A stretch of 64,000 nucleotides of DNA. Origin: Triglochin maritima. Its lineage: Eukaryota > Streptophyta > Magnoliopsida > Alismatales > Juncaginaceae. The notes beneath the pieces were generated by a model that had not been told where the DNA came from, made no database searches, and saw only the letters and a program-made list of their open reading frames with translations. Below are positions 11,835-23,871 of this stretch, piece by piece; position 1 is the stretch's first letter, and every line of letters starts with the position of its first letter. Location of the stretch: assembly GCA_963682175.1 (NCBI GenBank), contig OY821786.1:28108501-28172500 (forward strand), read 5' to 3'. Position numbers and translations under genes: made by a program.

Positions 11835-12265
11835 TTGAAATTAGACCTGGAGCCCCGTAACCGTGTGAGAGTTGTGGTTGGTTGAAAATAGACCTGGAGC
11901 CCAGCTAGTCTGTACGGAGTTTGTTGAAATTAGACCTGGAGCTCCGTAGTGCGTTCGGGTTGGTTGAAATTAGACCTGGAGCTCCGTAGTGCGTTCGGGT
12001 TGGTTGAAATTAGACCTGGAGCCTGAGCAGGGACCGCGTGTAGGGGTTGGTTGAAATTAGACCTGGAGCCCTTATACGTTTGGGTTGGTTGAAATTAGAC
12101 CTGGAGCCCTTGGTCGTGTCGCGGTAGCTGTGGTTGGTTGAGATTAGACCTGGAGCCCAGCTTGGCGACGTGTGTGAGTCGCGGCGGTTGGTTGAGATTA
12201 GACCTGGAGCCCCGTGACTGTGTGGGTGCGGCGGTTGGTTGAGATTAGACCTGGAGCCCCGTACC
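11835..12265 (+). repeat. Tandem repeat array in 5' LTR (40-50 bp units)
   Basis: Ten units each contain ttggttga(a/g)a(t)tagacctggagc followed by a variable spacer. Two adjacent units (about 11940-12015) are identical over 40 bp; the 3' LTR has one copy there, so the array changes by unit slippage. A minus-strand frame through the array repeats the residues APGLISTN, but I regard it as non-coding. Confidence 0.9.
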
Positions 12266-12688
12266 TGTGGTGTGTCCTGTGGTGGAGTTGAGAGCCCTGG
12301 GCTGGGCGTGTTGAGATGCTTTTCTTGTTGAGTAGAATTGCATGCTAGGATGCTTTTATTTGATACATTTAGAGTTTGGCATACGGGGTTTCCTTCTGGA
12401 AACTCAGGCATTGTTGCATGTTTACTTTCAGGCCGTGATCGGCATTAGGGGGTAGTGACCGAGGAGAGGAGCACCGCTACCGGATCCAGCTTTCTCTCAG
12501 TTGAGGTCGTGTGATTACTGTTCCTTGTATATGCTTCTGATGTAATCACAACTTTTGTATACTCTGATATTCACATATATATATATGATATATGTCGGTA
12601 CACCTGTGTTCTTTTATTGCGTAATATCCTCTGTTGATTGAGTGTTTAAAATTTTAAATTTTTCCGTTGTTTTGAGGATGTTACAACT

Positions 12689-12700
12689 TGGTATCAGAGC
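12689..12700 (+). promoter_or_regulatory. Primer binding site, tRNA-iMet type (Tekay II)
   Basis: TGGTATCAGAGC lies 3 bp after the 5' LTR end and is complementary to the initiator methionine tRNA 3' end, as in most plant chromoviruses. Confidence 0.95.
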
Positions 12701-12801
12701 GGTCGGTTCCAGTGTTTTTATCCAAAGAAACCACCCTTAGAGTTTAGAGTCTGCATTAGTTCATGCATTCATGGTTGATGTGTGCTGTTCTTTGTGTGTA
12801 G

Positions 12802-15800
12802 ATGCCTCCGAGACGCGTGAGACCTCCCCCACGGGACCGTGACACCAGTGGGGATACTGGGAGTACGGACTGGGCTGAGGAGCGGCGGATGCTCTATGAC
12901 ACAGTGGGGCGACTGGGAGCGATGTTGGATCGCCAGTCAGGCAGAGGAGAGCCAGCAGCGGCAGGAGCGATGCTCGACCGCTTTATGAGACAGCACCCGC
13001 CTACCTTTGATGGTAGAGGAGAGTCTGAGGCTGCGGAGGACTGGGTCCTGAAGATTCAGGAGATCCTTCGGGCGATTGAGTGCCCGCCTGAGAGGCAGAC
13101 AGGCTTGGCAGCTTATGTGTTGGGCGGAGACGCGTCCAACTGGTGGAGGACCACATCTGCAGTGGTATTTGAGGGTAGAACTGAGGTCAGCTGGGAGGAA
13201 TTCCTACGGGAGTTCAATGAGCAGTATTTCCCCGAGCATGTCAGAGACGGGAGGAGAGAGGAGTTTATGGCTCTCGAGCAGGGAGAGGCGACCCTGGCGG
13301 AGTATACCCGGAGGTTCAACGCGCTGGAGCGTTACTGTCCGGAGATCTGTGTGACGCCGCTGCAGAGGGCGAGGAAGTTCATACGGGGGCTGAGGAAGCA
13401 CCTCCGTACTCAGGTGACTTACAGTATGCCTCAGACGTTAGCTGACGCAGTGCGGTTTGCGACGCTGATTGATCAGGATTACCAGCAGAATTATGCTGAG
13501 GCCAGGAGAGCACCGGGGAAGGTCAGTGGACGTCCGGGTGCTCCACTAGCGGGGAACCCGGGCAAGAGGCCCCGGATCGGAGGAGGTGGATCACGCCAGC
13601 CTGAGGCGTGCAGAGGTTGTGGCAGAGTTCACTCTGGTGAGTGTTGGGGTCGCACAGTGTGCCACGGGTGTGGCAAGCCAGGCCATTTCATGAGAGATTG
13701 TCCGAGTGGGCCAGGCGGGTCTAGCAGGCAGTCGGGACCGCCGGTAGCTGGCAGAGGCGGGGGTCGCCGACCTTTTGCGCCGCAGCGACCGCAGGGTCAG
13801 AGGACCGGTCGAGTCTTTACCATCCAGGCGGATGAGGCGAGAGACGCCAGCACAGTGGTGGAAGGTACGCTCTTTGTTGCTGGGTTGAGTGCGAGAGTGT
13901 TGTTTGACTGTGGGGCCACACACTCGTTCATCTCGGTGCGATTTGCGAGCGTGTTGGGCCGTACCCCTGCGATGTTGACTGCCACGTTGGAAGTCAGCAC
14001 ACCCTTGGGTCTGGTGGGCATTGTGGGGAGCTTCCTCCCCGGCGCCACGATTGTTTCGGGAGATCAGGAGTTTCCGGCTGACCTGATCTTGTTGCCGATG
14101 GAGGACTTCGACGTCATACTGGGGATGGATTGGCTGTCCCAGTACGATGTGCGAGTTTTGTGCCGGGAGAAGAAGATTCTGATCCCGAGGAAGGGTCTAC
14201 CTGATGTGCTGATCAGGGGGACGAAAGATAGAGGAGGCAGAGTGATTGTATCAGCAGTGAGGGCACATAAGTTGTTGCAGCAGGGTTGCAGAGCTTTCGT
14301 GGCCACTTTGGTAGTTCCAGATCCAGAGGCGGAGAGATTGGAGGACATCGAGATTGTTCGGGAGTTCCCCGATGTATTTGCAGATGATGTCACTAGGTTG
14401 CCGCCTCACAGAGAGATTGAGTTTGGGATCGATTTGGTAGCTGGGACTACGCCGCAGTCGAAGGCGCCGTATCGGATGGCACCTGCGGAGCTAGCAGAGC
14501 TGAAGAGGCAGTTGCAGGATCTGATGGATACAGGGTTTATCCGCCCCAGCGTCTCGCCTTGGGGAGCGCCGGTACTCTTCGTGAAGAAGAAAGATGGATC
14601 ACTGCGGATGTGTATTGATTATAGGATGCTGAACAAGGTTACCGTGAGGAATCGGTATCCCTTGCCCAGGATCGAGGACCTGTTTGATCAGTTGCAGTCA
14701 GCACAGGTGTTCTCGAAGATTGATCTGCGATCCGGTTATCATCAGCTGAGGATCAGAGAGGCAGATGTGCAGAAGACAGCTTTCAGGACGAGGTACGGGC
14801 ATTACAAGTTTTTGGTGATGTCGTTCGGGTTGACGAACGCGCCTGCAGCGTTTATGGATTTGATGAACAGGACGTTCAGTCAGTACCTCGACCGGTTCGT
14901 GATCGTCTTCGTGGACGATATTTTGGTTTACTCGCCAGATGTGGAGCAGCATCGTGAGCACTTGAGGGTTGTACTTGGCATTTTGCGGGATCATCAGTTG
15001 TATGCCAAGCTATCGAAGTGCGAGTTCTGGCTGAGCAGTGTCGCCTTCTTGGGACACATCGTGTCGGGTGACGGGATTTCCGTCGATCCAGCGAAGGTCG
15101 AGGCCGTTACACAGTGGAGAGCCCCGACGAGTGTAGCGGAGATCAGGAGCTTTGTGGGTCTGGCAGGTTATTATCGCCGTTTCATCCAGGATTTCTCGAG
15201 GTTGGCTTCGCCTTTGACGGCTCTGACGCGGAAGGGCGTTGAGTTCGTGTGGTCCCAGAAGTGCGAGGACAGTTTTCAGGAACTGAAGAGTCGGCTGACG
15301 ACTACTCCAGTTCTGACACTTCCCAGTGGCAGTGGTGGTTTTGTGATTTACAGTGACGCGTCAGGCGTTGGACTGGGATGCGTACTCATGCAGCACGGGC
15401 AAGTGGTTGCATATGCTTCGAGGCAGTTGAAGGTGCACGAGAGGAACTACCCCACTCATGATTTGGAGCTGGCGACAGTGGTGCACGCTTTGAAGACCTG
15501 GAGGCATTACTTGTATGGCGAGCGATTTGAGGTATTCACCGATCATCAGAGCCTGAAGTATCTGTTTTCGCAGAAGGAGATGAATATGAGGCAGCGCAGA
15601 TGGCTCGAGCTGATTAAGGATTATGATTTTACCATCTCGTATCATCCGGGGAAGGCGAATTCAGTTGCTGATGCTTTGAGCAGGAAGGTGGAGGTTACCG
15701 CAGCAGGTCTTTGTATAGAGGAGTGGAAGCTGCTTGAGGCGTTGACCGAGTGGAGACCATTCACCGATGAGTCGCGAGGTGCAGTGATTGCCGGGCTGAG

Positions 15801-17250
15801 AGTGGAGCCTCAGTTGGTCTCGAGTATTGTTCAGGCTCAGAGTACTGATGATGAGTTAGCCGGGTTACTGCAGTTAGCAGCCAGAGATGGATCAGACTTC
15901 AGTGTTGGGGTTGATGGGGGACTGAGGTTCAGGGGCCGTGTCTGGGTGCCGAAGGGAGGAGACCTGAGGCAGGACATTCTGGAGGGGGCACATAGATCCC
16001 GTTATTCGATCCACCCGGGCAGCACGAAGATGTATAGAGATCTTCAGAGGAACTTTTGGTGGAAGAAGATGAAGACGAAGATCGCAGAGTTTGTTGGCAG
16101 ATGTCTGATTTGTCAGCAGGTGAAGATTGAGCACCAGAGACCTGCAGGGCCGATGCAGAGGATCGAGCTTCCAGAGTGGAAGTGGGAGCACGTGACGATG
16201 GATTTTGTCACCGGGCTGCCGAAGACGAGGGGATTACATGACGCGATTTGGGTTATAGTCGATCGACTGACCAAGTCGGCGCACTTCTTAGCTATTCGGA
16301 CCACTTTACCTCTGGAGGGTCTAGCTAAGTTGTATATTGAGGAGATTGTCAGGCTTCATGGGGTGCCTGTGAGTATTATTTCAGATCGAGATCCGAGGTT
16401 CACTTCCAGATTCTGGGGAAGTTTGCAGCAGGCCTTGGGGACTCGGTTGAAGTTCAGTACGGCATTCCATCCGCAGACAGACGGTCAGTCTGAGAGGACC
16501 ATCCAGACGCTAGAGGATATGTTGCGAGCGTGTACTCTGGATTGGGCAGGTCATTGGGATGAGCATCTGCCATTGATCGAGTTCGCCTACAACAACAGCT
16601 ACCATTCGAGCATTGGGATGGCATCGTACGAGGCCCTGTACGGGAGACCGTGTAGATCACCGGTATGCTGGAGTGATGTAGGAGAGAGACAGCTAGTTGG
16701 TCCTGAGATCGTGCAGATGTATGCTGAGAAGGTTGATGTGATCAGACAGAGACTAGCGACTGCGCAGAGCAGGCAGAAGAGCTACGCAGATAGGCGTAGG
16801 CGTGAGCTGAGATTTGAGGCTGGTGATCATGTCTTCCTGAGGATTTCACCATCTCGAGGAGTGATGAGGTTCGGGAAGAAGGGGAAGCTCAGTCCGAGGT
16901 ATGTCGGGCCGTTTGAGATTCTCGACCGGGTTGGAGAGGTCGCCTACAGGGTTGCGTTGCCGCCGCAGTTTTCAGGCCTTCACAACGTCTTCCACGTTTC
17001 GATGTTGAGGAAGTACGTAGCAGATCCTTCTCATGTGATTCAGTTGGAGGTTCCAGAGATCCGTCAGGATTTGTCTCTTGAGGAGAGACCGGTTGAGATT
17101 GTGGATCGGATGGAGCATCAGTTGAGGAGGAGGACCATTCCGATGGTGAAGGTCAGGTGGCAGCACCACAGTGAGCGAGAGGCCACTTGGGAGATCGAGG
17201 AGGAGGTCCGGAAGGAGTTCCCGGAGTTGTTTGGTGAGCTTCAGTTGTAA
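12802..17250 (+). CDS. gag-pol: Intact Tekay-type gag-pol polyprotein (1482 aa)
   Basis: One open frame encodes all retrotransposition enzymes. In order: gag capsid region (about residues 95-195, [16 protein letters not shown]); CCHC zinc knuckle [14 protein letters not shown] (287-300); retropepsin with active-site D369 in FDCGATHSF; reverse transcriptase with [10 protein letters not shown] (D705, D706); RNase H with [10 protein letters not shown] (D852); integrase with an HHCC finger ([10 protein letters not shown]...CLICQQ) and the catalytic triad D1134, D1195 and E1231 (35 residues between the last two); and a C-terminal chromodomain-like end ([19 protein letters not shown]), typical of chromoviruses that target heterochromatin. 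The start is the first ATG after the primer site; Tekay I uses the same one. No stop or frameshift is seen. Gag and Pol are made as one product. Confidence 0.97.
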   Translation: MPPRRVRPPPRDRDTSGDTGSTDWAEERRMLYDTVGRLGAMLDRQSGRGEPAAAGAMLDRFMRQHPPTFDGRGESEAAEDWVLKIQEILRAIECPPERQTGLAAYVLGGDASNWWRTTSAVVFEGRTEVSWEEFLREFNEQYFPEHVRDGRREEFMALEQGEATLAEYTRRFNALERYCPEICVTPLQRARKFIRGLRKHLRTQVTYSMPQTLADAVRFATLIDQDYQQNYAEARRAPGKVSGRPGAPLAGNPGKRPRIGGGGSRQPEACRGCGRVHSGECWGRTVCHGCGKPGHFMRDCPSGPGGSSRQSGPPVAGRGGGRRPFAPQRPQGQRTGRVFTIQADEARDASTVVEGTLFVAGLSARVLFDCGATHSFISVRFASVLGRTPAMLTATLEVSTPLGLVGIVGSFLPGATIVSGDQEFPADLILLPMEDFDVILGMDWLSQYDVRVLCREKKILIPRKGLPDVLIRGTKDRGGRVIVSAVRAHKLLQQGCRAFVATLVVPDPEAERLEDIEIVREFPDVFADDVTRLPPHREIEFGIDLVAGTTPQSKAPYRMAPAELAELKRQLQDLMDTGFIRPSVSPWGAPVLFVKKKDGSLRMCIDYRMLNKVTVRNRYPLPRIEDLFDQLQSAQVFSKIDLRSGYHQLRIREADVQKTAFRTRYGHYKFLVMSFGLTNAPAAFMDLMNRTFSQYLDRFVIVFVDDILVYSPDVEQHREHLRVVLGILRDHQLYAKLSKCEFWLSSVAFLGHIVSGDGISVDPAKVEAVTQWRAPTSVAEIRSFVGLAGYYRRFIQDFSRLASPLTALTRKGVEFVWSQKCEDSFQELKSRLTTTPVLTLPSGSGGFVIYSDASGVGLGCVLMQHGQVVAYASRQLKVHERNYPTHDLELATVVHALKTWRHYLYGERFEVFTDHQSLKYLFSQKEMNMRQRRWLELIKDYDFTISYHPGKANSVADALSRKVEVTAAGLCIEEWKLLEALTEWRPFTDESRGAVIAGLRVEPQLVSSIVQAQSTDDELAGLLQLAARDGSDFSVGVDGGLRFRGRVWVPKGGDLRQDILEGAHRSRYSIHPGSTKMYRDLQRNFWWKKMKTKIAEFVGRCLICQQVKIEHQRPAGPMQRIELPEWKWEHVTMDFVTGLPKTRGLHDAIWVIVDRLTKSAHFLAIRTTLPLEGLAKLYIEEIVRLHGVPVSIISDRDPRFTSRFWGSLQQALGTRLKFSTAFHPQTDGQSERTIQTLEDMLRACTLDWAGHWDEHLPLIEFAYNNSYHSSIGMASYEALYGRPCRSPVCWSDVGERQLVGPEIVQMYAEKVDVIRQRLATAQSRQKSYADRRRRELRFEAGDHVFLRISPSRGVMRFGKKGKLSPRYVGPFEILDRVGEVAYRVALPPQFSGLHNVFHVSMLRKYVADPSHVIQLEVPEIRQDLSLEERPVEIVDRMEHQLRRRTIPMVKVRWQHHSEREATWEIEEEVRKEFPELFGELQL

Positions 17251-17268
17251 TTTCGAGGACGAAATTCT

Positions 17269-17283
17269 TTTAGGAGGGTGGAT
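17269..17283 (+). promoter_or_regulatory. Polypurine tract of Tekay II
   Basis: A purine-rich run (ttttaggagggtggat) ends directly at the 3' LTR start and follows the gag-pol stop by about 20 bp. It would prime plus-strand cDNA. Confidence 0.85.
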
Positions 17284-19507
17284 TGTAGGATTCTAGCCTA
17301 ATCCTAATCCTAATTGTGCTTTGTGGTTGATTTGGAGGTGATTAGGAATGGAAGGGTGGAGACGGAAAGGTATGGATTGGATGGTTGAGATTAGAGGAGG
17401 AGGAGATATTTATTGGTTTCTCTCTCTCTCTCTTGGTTGCTCTCTCTCGATCCTCTCTCTCTCTCCCTCCTGCAGTGCACTCCGGCGAGCGGTTCGAGCT
17501 CCGGCGTGTTGGTGGCCTCCGGTGTTGTGTGGAGCAGCGAAGGTGGTGGTTGGAGGTGAGTGGTGTTGGGTGCATTTCGTTCCCTTTTGCTTGGATCCTC
17601 TCTTTCTACCTCACTCGTGCTTTGTGGTCGTGGTTGGTTGGTAGAGGGCGACGGAGGTGACATTGTGGCTGTGGATCGCCGAGGAGGTGATTGATCGTCG
17701 AGAGGACGCGAGATTCGTCGAGGAATTGCATTTTGGGGAGACGTGCTCGTGGAGGCGTCGTCGTGGTTCTTCAAGGGTCTCTTCAGACCTTTAGGTATGT
17801 CAAGCTCGCTCACTTAATCACCGTGAGTATTTGGAAGTCGACGGTAGGCCGTTTGGCTCGTCGCGAGTAAATGTGCAGCAGATTTCACTGTCTGATCGGT
17901 CGACCGGTTTGTGCAAACGGTCGACCGTTCGTGAAGAGAATTCGGGCTCTGCCTCAAATCGGTCGAACGATGCCTGTGGGGCGGTCGACCGATTGCGCAT
18001 AGGAGGCAAGCCTGGACGGATTCGGTCGACCGGGTCCCCTTTGCCGGTCGACCGTGTGCACTGTCTTAAGTCGGTTGGGGGGCGTAGACTATCTAAACGG
18101 TCGACCGCCCTTTGATCTTGTCCGACCGTGACTTAAGTGGACCTTGTGGTCGGTTCGACCGATTGAGGGTTCGGTCGACCGGACTTGTGCGCTGAGCGTG
18201 GGAAACGCTCTGGTGGAATTCGGTCGACCGAGGTGAGCTCGGCGTCCGACCGGATTCGTGGTGCGTGTGAGGGATTATTCCCTGGACGGATTCGGTCGAC
18301 CGAGGTGTGCTCGGCGTTCGACCGAATTCGTTGTGGACTTGTGGGATTTGTTCCCTGGTGACTTTCGGTCGACCGGGACCCCTTTTGTCGGTCGACTGAT
18401 TGGTCGTTTTGTTCGTTGGACCGGGAGTTGACCATCTAAACGGTCGACCGTCCCTTGATTTGGGTTCGACCGAACGAGTGTGGTGTTGGGAATCGGTCGA
18501 CCGATGGAGTGCCGGTCGAAGTGGATTGCCCTGTATTTGCTTGATTCGGTCGACCGGTACTTTTGGTTCGGTCGACCGTTTGTGTTTTGTTTTGCACTAT
18601 GGAGGTGCTGTGGTCGTGGTTGCCCGTGTGGGGCGAGTCGTGGTGCCGATGTTCTTCCGGCAAGTGTGCGAGGTGCACGAGGGTTGCGGTGGTTGGTTGA
18701 AATTAGACCTGGAGCCCCGTAACCGTGTGAGAGTTGTGGTTGGTTGAAAATAGACCTGGAGCCCAGCTAGTCTGTACGGAGTTGGTTGAAATTAGACCTG
18801 GAGCTCCGTAGTGCGTTCGGGTTGGTTGAAATTAGACCTGGAGCCTGAGCAGGGACCGCGTGTAGGGGTTGGTTGAAATTAGACCTGGAGCCCTTATACG
18901 TTTGGGTTGGTTGAAATTAGACCTGGAGCCCTTGGTCGTGTCGCGGTAGCTGTGGTTGGTTGAGATTAGACCTGGAGCCCAGCTTGGCGACGTGTGTGAG
19001 TCGCGGCGGTTGGTTGAGATTAGACCTGGAGCCCCGTGACTGTGTGGGTGCGGCGGTTGGTTGAGATTAGACCTGGAGCCCCGTACCTGTGGTGTGTCCT
19101 GTGGTGGAGTTGAGAGCCCTGGGCTGGGCGTGTTGAGATGCTTTTCTTGTTGAGTAGAATTGCATGCTAGGATGCTTTTATTTGATACATTTAGAGTTTG
19201 GCATACGGGGTTTCCTTCTGGAAACTCAGGCATTGTTGCATGTTTACTTTCAGGCCGTGATCGGCATTAGGGGGTGGTGACCGAGGAGAGGAGCACCGCT
19301 ACCGGATCCAGCTTTCTCTCAGTTGAGGTCGTGTGATTACTGTTCCTTGTATATGCTTCTGATGTAATCACAACTTTTGTATACTCTGATATTCACATAT
19401 ATATATATGATATATGTCGGTGCACCTGTGTTCTTTTATTGCGTAATATCCTCTGTTGATTGAGTGTTTAAAATTTTAAATTTTTCCGCTGTTTTGAGGA
19501 TGTTACA
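17284..19507 (+). repeat. 3' LTR of Tekay II
   Basis: The LTR is 2224 bp, about 99% identical by eye to the 5' LTR. It carries the same GGTCGACCG array (about 17893-18585) and nine copies of the 'agacctggagc' unit (about 18690-19085) where the 5' LTR has ten. Confidence 0.95.
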
Positions 19508-19777
19508 CTAATGAAGTCTACGACTACCACCATTGTTTATATTTTTGAAACCAAGTGTAGTAATAGCTTTAAATCTTGTAAATTACTAATGAAGCTACCA
19601 CATGTACATAGCTATGTAGTAGATGATGTATGACTCTTAGGTGGGATGTGGTTTTTGTGTGATTCAAATGTACTAAATATGATTTCTATATATACTACCA
19701 CTACTTTTATCTTACCAGTTGTCACTCTACACAATAGCCCCACCTGGTAACTCGCCACCATCTATGTGCCTACAAAC

Positions 19778-19993
19778 TAGGGGTGTGCAAAACCTGGATC
19801 AGACCGAACCAGTTCCAACCGGTTCGGGTTCCAGTCTGGACTTTTTTAAAATTTGGGTTTCGGTCCTGGTCCTGTTTTTGTTTTTTTATATTAAAAATTC
19901 TGGTCCTGGACCAGACCGGATCGGTCCGGTCCGGTCTTCGGTTCAGACCCCAGATAAAAATCCGCTCCGGTCCAGACCAGATTCTCACCCCTA
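19778..19993 (+). mobile_element. hAT-type MITE (216 bp)
   Basis: The element starts TAGGGGTGTG and ends CTCACCCCTA, with perfect 8-bp inverted ends TAGGGGTG/CACCCCTA. It is flanked by the 8-bp duplication ctacaaac (19770-19777, 19994-20001). An 8-bp duplication with such ends is typical of hAT superfamily elements. The inside is made of repeated 'ccggtccggtcc'-like blocks and has no coding capacity. It is inserted in the LINE endonuclease region. Orientation is arbitrary. Confidence 0.88.
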
Positions 19994-20001
19994 CTACAAA
20001 C

Positions 20002-23000
20002 CTTCTTGCTTGTGAACATGCATGACGCCTTCTTACCAACCAACTCCTCCGATAAGACCTTCCCACCCTAGTAATTGACTCCACGCATCTGTTTGAGAGA
20101 AACTAGGAGAACAATGCCCACGTCTCCACCACATTTTTCTTAAATTCAAGTACAACCTAGGCCTTCACGATCTCGGGCTCACAGGGCCAACTTACACGTG
20201 GTCGAATTGTTGATAAGGCAACACTATGATCGTTGAACGTCTTGACCGAGCCTTACTGAATGATGGTTTGCAACAACTATACATGCATGGCCATATAACA
20301 CACCTCCCGTCATTTAGTTCCAATCATGCCCCCATCCTCGATCCTATCCATAACCCCAACCTTGCCCACCAAAAGACGACCACCCTACCACCTCTTCAAC
20401 GATTGGACTTTGGATTTTACGTTCCATCAGGTAGTGCTTCCATGTTTTCTAGGTAGCCGTCAACCACTACACCACAAAATACAGGCACTACAACACAATT
20501 TAAAGACATGGGCTCACCTACACCGCGAGGGATGCTGCTCATGTCTTCACCAGATTAAACAATTGATTTACCCACCCCACAACACGCCACTCACCTCCAA
20601 CCAGATGCCCGAACTTAACGCTCTCTGTCGCGAATACAAACTCCTCGTCGCTCGGGTTGAAACCTATTGGCACCACCTCTCCCATTACAAGTGGATCACG
20701 TAAGGGACGACAACATATGGTTCTTTCACCACCACGACTCCATTTGTATTTGTCGAGCCCAAGCCACAATCCACCTGGTATGGTGTCCAACCACAAAAAT
20801 AACGCACACCGGAGACTCATCAATTGCCAACACAGTCTAACACCATTTTGAAGCCCTATTCACTGATTCTGCACCCCCACAGGTGTTCGAATACACATGC
20901 CCTACATTGAACTAGAATCTCTGCCACCACCTTTTCAAAACCCCATCGGCATTGGAAATATGAGGTGTGAGGTTTTCTATTTATTCGTATAAGGCACCTA
21001 GACCAGATGGCATCAATACACTCTTCTACCAACGACATTGGGACACGGTAAGCCCTACCATGACCACTCATGTCCTTAATTTCTTTCACTACAAGAAACT
21101 AGACATATAGCCACAGTAGGTCTATCCGTGGCTGTAGGACCCGTCACTGATAGATGAATCAACAACGAATAAGAAAGAATCAGCCACGGATAAGTCCCGT
21201 GGCTAAATAGTTAACCCCAAATGTTAAAAAAACCCTGACTCCTCAGTCCTCACCCGAACTCAACCATATCCCAAAACCCCCAAAACGTGTCTCCCACCCT
21301 AAAATCACCGCCTCCCACTGCCACCGCCACTCCTCGCCGTCGCGGTTCCCACTGCTGCTCCTCGTCGTTGCGACTGCAACCATCGCTCCTCGTCGTTGCA
21401 ACTGTAACCACCGCTCCTCGTCGTTGCGACTGCGACTTCCTTCTCCCTCGTTGCTTCTTCCACCACTGGCTTCTTCTTCACTAATTTTTGGGTAAAATTG
21501 TCCTAAATGTTCGATTTTAGGGTTAGATGCGTATGTGAATTTTTTTGGGACGAATATGTGAATATATTTTTAGCAAATAAACCATTTAGCCACGGGAATT
21601 ATCCGTGGCTAAAAGGTTTATTTTTTCCCCACCATTTCTTCCCTCCAAATCCAATTTGTGACGGTTCCTATCCGTCACAACATCCGTCACTAATTGGATT
21701 TAGTGTCCGTGGAAAGAGTGACAGAAATTATTTATGGCTAAAAGTGTAGTGCAATGGATGATAGGCTTTAGGGACAGATTTTTACTGTGGCTAAAGTGTT
21801 AAATTCTTGTAGTGTTTAACACAACAAACCTCCCACTCCATTGTAGTCACACACACCTTTGCCTCATACTACCAAAGATACAAACACCAACCCAACCATC
21901 TGTCTGGCCACTGACCAGTCTCACAAACGTCCAATACAAACTGGTGGTCAAAATTCTCTCTTAGTGGCTACGACAACTTTACCATCCCTCATATCCCCAG
22001 CTTAAAATGCATTTGTACCAGGGAGGCTTATCATAAATAATATCATACTTGCAAAGGAAGTCGTGCACTCCCTCCGCACGTCTTAACGACTAGCCTACGG
22101 TTTCATCCTCAAAGTGGACCTCTCAAAATCTTTTGACCTATTAGACTAGACTTTTGTGCTCACGATACTACGTGATATGGGATTCCCAGAGTCTTTCAAT
22201 AAACTCATCTAGTTTCTTTTTGTCGTGGTGCTCGAATACATATCTTTTCTGTTAGACACGCCCCAGGATGACGACCTCTATAAAGGATCCCACTAGGGTT
22301 CCGTCTAACTCTCCCACTTGTGTTTTGCTGACAACACACTTATCTTTTGTGAGGCATCCCACAATACCCTGCATACACTCCTCTGCCTTCTCAACCGTTT
22401 CACGATACGCTTTTGCCAACAAATCAATATCTAAAAATCCAACATCCTCTTCGGATGGACTGTGCCCACAACTTTACAGTGACCTCTTGTCTCACTTCCA
22501 CATCACACTCATGATGAAAGAGGAGGCATATTTAGGTGCCCCTATCCAAGGACTATGACATGAATCACTGTTCGCTTTCAACTTAGTCGGAAGACTCGAC
22601 ACCAAACTAAACCTCACTACCCAAAGACTTCTCTCCCAAGCCTGTCGCACGACGATGCTCAAGGTAGTGTACCAAAGCTTTCTAGTGTACCATATTTCCA
22701 CTATGTAGTTTCCTACAGTAGCCCTATCCAAAAGCAATGAATTATTTCGACGATTTTGGTGGGGAGCTGCTCGCAATTGGAAACACTACTTCATCCCCAT
22801 TGTATGGACTTTGATCATTCGCCCCAAGTCTTATAGTGGTTTAAAAATTAAAGACCTTGCTCTATTCAACAGTCTTGCTACTTAAACAACTATGGCGCAT
22901 TCTGGACCACCCTCACCCGATCCTCGGCCAAATTTCGGCCAAAAGTATCTAACCGCCACCACATACTAGGACACGATCCCAAAATCTACCCACTCCCACT

Positions 23001-23690
23001 TTTGGAAGACCTTACTACAACTCCGGCCCCAGGTATTCAACATTGCAAAATGGGAACTGCAGGATGACAAAATGATAAATATAAGGCGCAATGTTTGGCT
23101 ACCCTCGTCTCTACAACCACTACTAAATACATCCATATTAACCGTTCATCCTATAGATATGTTGGACAACTCGATTGAATGGAAGGCCACAACATTTACG
23201 TTGTCTACTCGCTGTTAGTGCATCATTTTTCTCACTCCCCTCTCACCCACGACCCAAGCCAGACCAAACCACCTCATCTTGTGTGGTCCTCGATCTATCT
23301 TTAGCGTGTCGCAGGGGTATCACTTACTCCTACAACAACACCCCGTCGCCGAACCACCCCCAAACATTCTCTGACACCTTACCTTACTTGCCTGCAACGA
23401 TTCAAGTCTGTGCTCCTACGTATATCGCTATTCCTATGGTGGTTGGTCTGAAAATCCCTACCTTTCTTACCGGTGGTGCTCTCCATTCTCCGAACCACGA
23501 CCTAGCACTTGCCCACTTTGCAAACTGCCGACGAGTCCACCCAACACTACCTTACCGATTGCACACACGCCGGAGGCGCTAAGCAGAGCTGCTTTTCCCA
23601 CCATGACTGACACTCCAATTCCTTTACCATGCTTGAAATCTTCACACCACATATATATCAAATTTGAAGATAGAATATCCACTCTCTTTT
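20002..23690 (+). pseudogene. LINE ORF2 remnant: endonuclease end, reverse transcriptase, C-terminal knuckle
   Basis: This is the longest continuous remnant of the LINE, interrupted only by the CACTA MITE at 21087-21814. Frames change often and stops are frequent. Recognisable residues in order are TYTWSN and ERLDRALLND (about 20190-20270), HVLNFFNTTNLPLHC across the MITE, LTNVQYKLVVKILS (about 21930), GRLIINNIILAKE (about 22022), LKVDLSKSFD (about 22110), FADNTLIF (about 22325), YLGAPIQ (about 22530), FRRFWWGAARNWKHYF (about 22745) and a CPLCKLPT knuckle (about 23510). The last 100 bp show no domain. Confidence 0.85.
21087..21814 (+). mobile_element. CACTA-type MITE (728 bp)
   Basis: Ends are CACTACAAGAAA and TTCTTGTAGTG, the common plant CACTA terminus, with the 3-bp duplication ttt (21084-21086, 21815-21817). 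Removing it restores a continuous LINE frame (LNFF/NTTNLP). Subterminal repeats of 'agccacggataa' and its inverse, and of 'gtgacgg', are visible on both sides. The middle (21285-21490) is a low-complexity C-rich stretch that reads open but shows no domain. Orientation is arbitrary. Confidence 0.92.
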
Positions 23691-23871
23691 CACAGAATTT
23701 ATTTAATAAAATAACTCCTTAAAAAACATTAACCACTAATTAATAAACCAACATTTACGGTTACCCGAGCATAATTAGAACTCAGCTTCACCTTCCTCAC
23801 TCACTTTACAGTGGGGACCGTCCACGTGTCGCCCTCCCATTGCGCAATCCCACTTTCCCCTCCCCGCCTTC

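Larger units (their letters stand above)
10424..12685 (+). repeat. 5' LTR of Tekay II
   Basis: The LTR is 2262 bp. In order it holds a 'cctaatcctaatccta' start, a CT-rich microsatellite (10559-10608), a GGTCGACCG array (11036-11725), a tandem array of ten 'agacctggagc' units (11835-12265), an AT-rich (TA)n stretch near 12575 that may hold the promoter, and the gttaca end. It is 38 bp longer than the 3' LTR, which equals one extra 40-bp repeat unit minus one CT. Confidence 0.95.
10424..19507 (+). mobile_element. Complete Tekay-type chromovirus LTR retrotransposon (Tekay II)
   Basis: This 9084-bp element has LTRs at 10424-12685 and 17284-19507, a tRNA-iMet primer site, one uninterrupted gag-pol, a polypurine tract and a perfect 5-bp duplication ctaat (10419-10423, 19508-19512). 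The LTRs start TGTAGG and end GTTACA. By eye I count about two dozen substitutions over about 2.2 kb (about 1%), plus one 40-bp repeat-unit difference and one CT dinucleotide, so insertion is recent. It is inserted in LINE ORF2. All parts needed for autonomous retrotransposition appear present; whether it is expressed cannot be judged. Confidence 0.96.
1277..23690 (+). mobile_element. Decayed L1-type LINE, ORF2 split by later insertions
   Basis: ORF2 pieces join across the insertions once target duplications are counted once. The start at 1277 gives MKVLHWNSREVA, then 10392-10423 and 19513-19777 give CRLMKS and IVYIFETKCSNS, the usual start of the plant L1 endonuclease (WNCRG...ETK). Downstream, 20160-20335 encodes LTGPTYTWSN, ERLDRALLND and SNHAPIL (endonuclease end). 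Reverse transcriptase remnants follow: LTNVQYKLVVKILS, GRLIINNIILAKE, LKVDLSKSFD and LCFADNTLIF (here the usual ADD triplet reads ADN). Then come YLGAPI, FRRFWWGAARNWKHYF and LKIKDLALFN, and a CPLC knuckle near 23510. Many stops and frameshifts show it is dead. The 3' end near 23690 is approximate; I did not find a clear poly(A) tail. Confidence 0.85.

Noticed and set aside
21287..21484. 65-codon frame inside the CACTA MITE
   Set aside because: It reads a C-rich repeat (cgtcgttgcgactg units) with no domain; a 728-bp element has no room for a transposase.
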